From assembly GCA_021323255.1 (NCBI GenBank), contig JAJTCL010000161.1:1-6393 (forward strand): a stretch of 6,393 nucleotides of DNA, written 5' to 3'. Positions 5,319 through 6,393 of the stretch are shown piece after piece. Source of the DNA: Propionibacteriaceae bacterium. GTDB lineage: Bacteria; Actinomycetota; Actinomycetes; Propionibacteriales; Propionibacteriaceae. Position numbers and translations under genes: made by a program. The notes under the pieces are model-generated. The model saw only the letters and a list, made by a program, of their open reading frames with translations. It did not search any database and was not told the origin of the DNA. The stretch's first letter is position 1. Every line of letters begins with the position of its first letter.

Positions 5319-6076
5319 GTGGAGGAATCCGAACACGGCCGCTGGCGAGGGCCGGGGCTACGCGGCGAGCGGACCGCAACGCAATCGACCGCCGACCAGC
5401 GATTGTTGGAGAGTCGCGGTGCCACTGACTGGGTACACACCGATCCATGGCAGGTGTTGCGGATCCAGTCGGAATTCATCGACGGTTTCGGGACGCTCGC
5501 CGAGCTTGGGCCGGCGGTCAGCTTCTTCGGATCTGCTCGGACGCCTCGCGATCACCCGATGTACGCCGCTGCTGAGCACTTGGCCGCCAAGCTTGCCCGC
5601 GCTGGACTAGCTGTCATCACCGGCGGCGGTCCCGGGATCACGGAGGCAGCAAACAAGGGCGCCGCTGAGGCTGGTGGTGTCTCGGTCGGTCTTGGCATCG
5701 AGCTGCCGTTCGAGGCCGGCCTCAACCCGTACGTCAATCGGCATCAACTTCCGCTACTTCTTCGCGCGGAAGACGATGTTCGTCAAGTACGCCCGGGGTT
5801 TTGTTGTGCTGCCTGATGGTTTCGGCACCCTGGATGAGCTGTTCGAGGCGCTGACGCTGGTACAAGCCCAGAAGGTGACGTCATTTCCTGTCGTGTTGTT
5901 CGACAGTGGCTACTGGAGCGGGCTGGTCGATTGGCTGCGAAGGGTCGGGGTCGAGCGCGGCAGCATCTCAGCAAACCGACTTCGACACGTTTACCGTCAC
6001 TGACGACGCCGACGAAGCGGTGGCCTTGATGTTGGATCACCAGACCACGCGCACCCGAGCGCGCCGTCCCGAATAG
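5319..6076 (+). pseudogene. LOG-family (TIGR00730) protein with two frameshifts
   Basis: LOG-family proteins are Rossmann-fold phosphoribohydrolases that release a free base from nucleoside 5'-monophosphates, including cytokinin precursors; many bacterial members are called lysine decarboxylases in error. The frame from GTG 5319 gives DQRLLESRG, DWVHTDPW, GSARTPRDHP (71-80) and ITGGGPG (100-106), ending at NPYV (codon 139). The match resumes one frame on at 5737 with IGINFRYFFARKTMFVKYA, FGTLDELFEALTLVQ and FPVVLF. It shifts again at about 5973-5975 to TDFDTFTVTDDADEAVALML, with TAG at 6074-6076. Homology implies 2 bases lost near 5736 and one extra A in the AAA at 5973-5975; repairing both gives 759 bases, an exact 252 codons plus stop. 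The active-site PGGxGT reads PDGFGT, which suggests real decay and not only sequencing error. As written, translation from 5319 stops after 165 codons without the catalytic half. Confidence 0.85.
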
Positions 6077-6104
6077 CAGCGTTTGTGAGGCGCTCTGTCT
6101 ACTT

Positions 6105-6140
6105 GCTCGCTCCGCTCCCTCCGCTCGTTGCGCTGTTCGC
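6105..6140. repeat. four degenerate GCT-nonamer repeats
   Basis: Four 9-base units follow one another directly: GCTCGCTCC, GCTCCCTCC, GCTCGTTGC and GCTGTTCGC, all starting GCT. The run lies 28 bases after the LOG pseudogene stop in a spacer with no gene. Such CGCTCGCT-rich runs are familiar between genes in G/C-rich actinobacteria; their role is unknown. Frames open across it are Arg/Glu/Ser-rich on the minus strand and are not real genes. Confidence 0.5.
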
Positions 6141-6229
6141 TAGGTTGCCGCGCCTTCGTCGGATCCGGGCGGAACGGAAAAGCGTTGTTCTGCCATTCCT
6201 CCTGCACTGAGCTCGCCGCTGGGGCTGGT

Positions 6230-6247
6230 GCTCGCTGCGCTCGCGCG
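6230..6247. repeat. two further GCT-nonamer units
   Basis: GCTCGCTGC and GCTCGCGCG are adjacent and match the nonamer family at 6105-6140, about 90 bases away in the same intergenic spacer. The shared period and sequence suggest one repeat family and not chance. Confidence 0.4.
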
Positions 6248-6335
6248 ATTTGGTCTGAGATCGGTCGCGCGAACATCGAGGTCCGCCGCCGCCGTATCGT
6301 CTCAGCGCCCTTGTGAAGCGTGACAGCATTCACCC

Positions 6336-6393
6336 ATGGAGTGGTTCATCGCCGTCGTCGCCGTCGCGGCGTTGGGCGTCGCGGCGATGGCCG
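6336..6393 (+). CDS. N-terminus of a membrane-anchored protein, partial
   Basis: ATG at 6336 opens a frame that stays open to the window end for 19 codons. It begins MEWFIAVVAVAALG and continues hydrophobic, so the protein starts with a membrane segment or signal anchor. In related actinobacteria the dapE/LOG neighbourhood is followed by folP, gpgS and a small membrane-anchored DivIVA-domain protein whose first residues look similar. I infer this may be that protein, but the visible part cannot prove it. If so, folP and gpgS are not at their usual place between it and the LOG gene. No clear Shine-Dalgarno is visible. Confidence 0.5.
   Translation, partial: MEWFIAVVAVAALGVAAMA

Noticed and set aside
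5201..5479. Open frames on both strands around the dapE-LOG spacer
   Set aside because: Arg/Ser/Ala-rich shadows overlapping the real LOG start in another frame; no homology or ribosome site.
6037..6333. Minus-strand frames across the 3' spacer
   Set aside because: Their Arg/Glu/Ser-rich translation comes from the GCT-nonamer repeats and shows no domain.

Overview
The window looks like chromosomal DNA from a high-GC actinomycete. Four things point that way: the dapD/dapE pair of actinobacterial type, divergently arranged as in mycobacteria; frequent GTG starts; TANNNT promoter hexamers placed for leaderless transcription; and a LOG-family gene next to dapE. I cannot name the genus. The DapD and DapE proteins are clearly related to the mycobacterial ones but are not mycobacterial sequences.

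Layout. (1) Bases 1-2200 are a patchwork. About 390 bases without a convincing gene come first, followed by an A/T-richer Ldh_2-type oxidoreductase (388-1404) with a strong Shine-Dalgarno. The 12-codon stub of a second gene overlaps its stop codon and is then cut off. Next come about 340 G/C-rich bases without a recognisable gene, and then the N-terminal 40% or so of an alpha/beta hydrolase that ends abruptly at 2200. (2) Bases 2220-4022, minus strand, hold dapD followed 6 bp later by a membrane-anchored protein with a lysozyme-like domain. (3) Bases 4023-4057 are a 35-bp divergent promoter region. (4) Bases 4058-5134, plus strand, hold dapE. (5) Bases 5319-6076 are a LOG-family gene broken by two frameshifts. 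(6) Bases 6077-6335 are a spacer with degenerate nonamer repeats, followed by the first 19 codons of a membrane-anchored protein that runs off the end.

Function. DapD and DapE catalyse two non-consecutive steps of the succinylase route to meso-diaminopimelate and lysine. The gene after dapD encodes a putative cell-wall-active protein, so DAP supply and peptidoglycan remodelling may be co-transcribed. The left third looks like a site of repeated insertion and deletion beside this housekeeping locus. I see no CRISPR array, tRNA or rRNA, transposase, integrase, or defence or biosynthetic cluster. The points most worth checking are the mirrored leaderless promoters, the captured operon fragment with its odd boundary repeats, and the decayed LOG gene. 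I did not find a convincing new multi-gene system.
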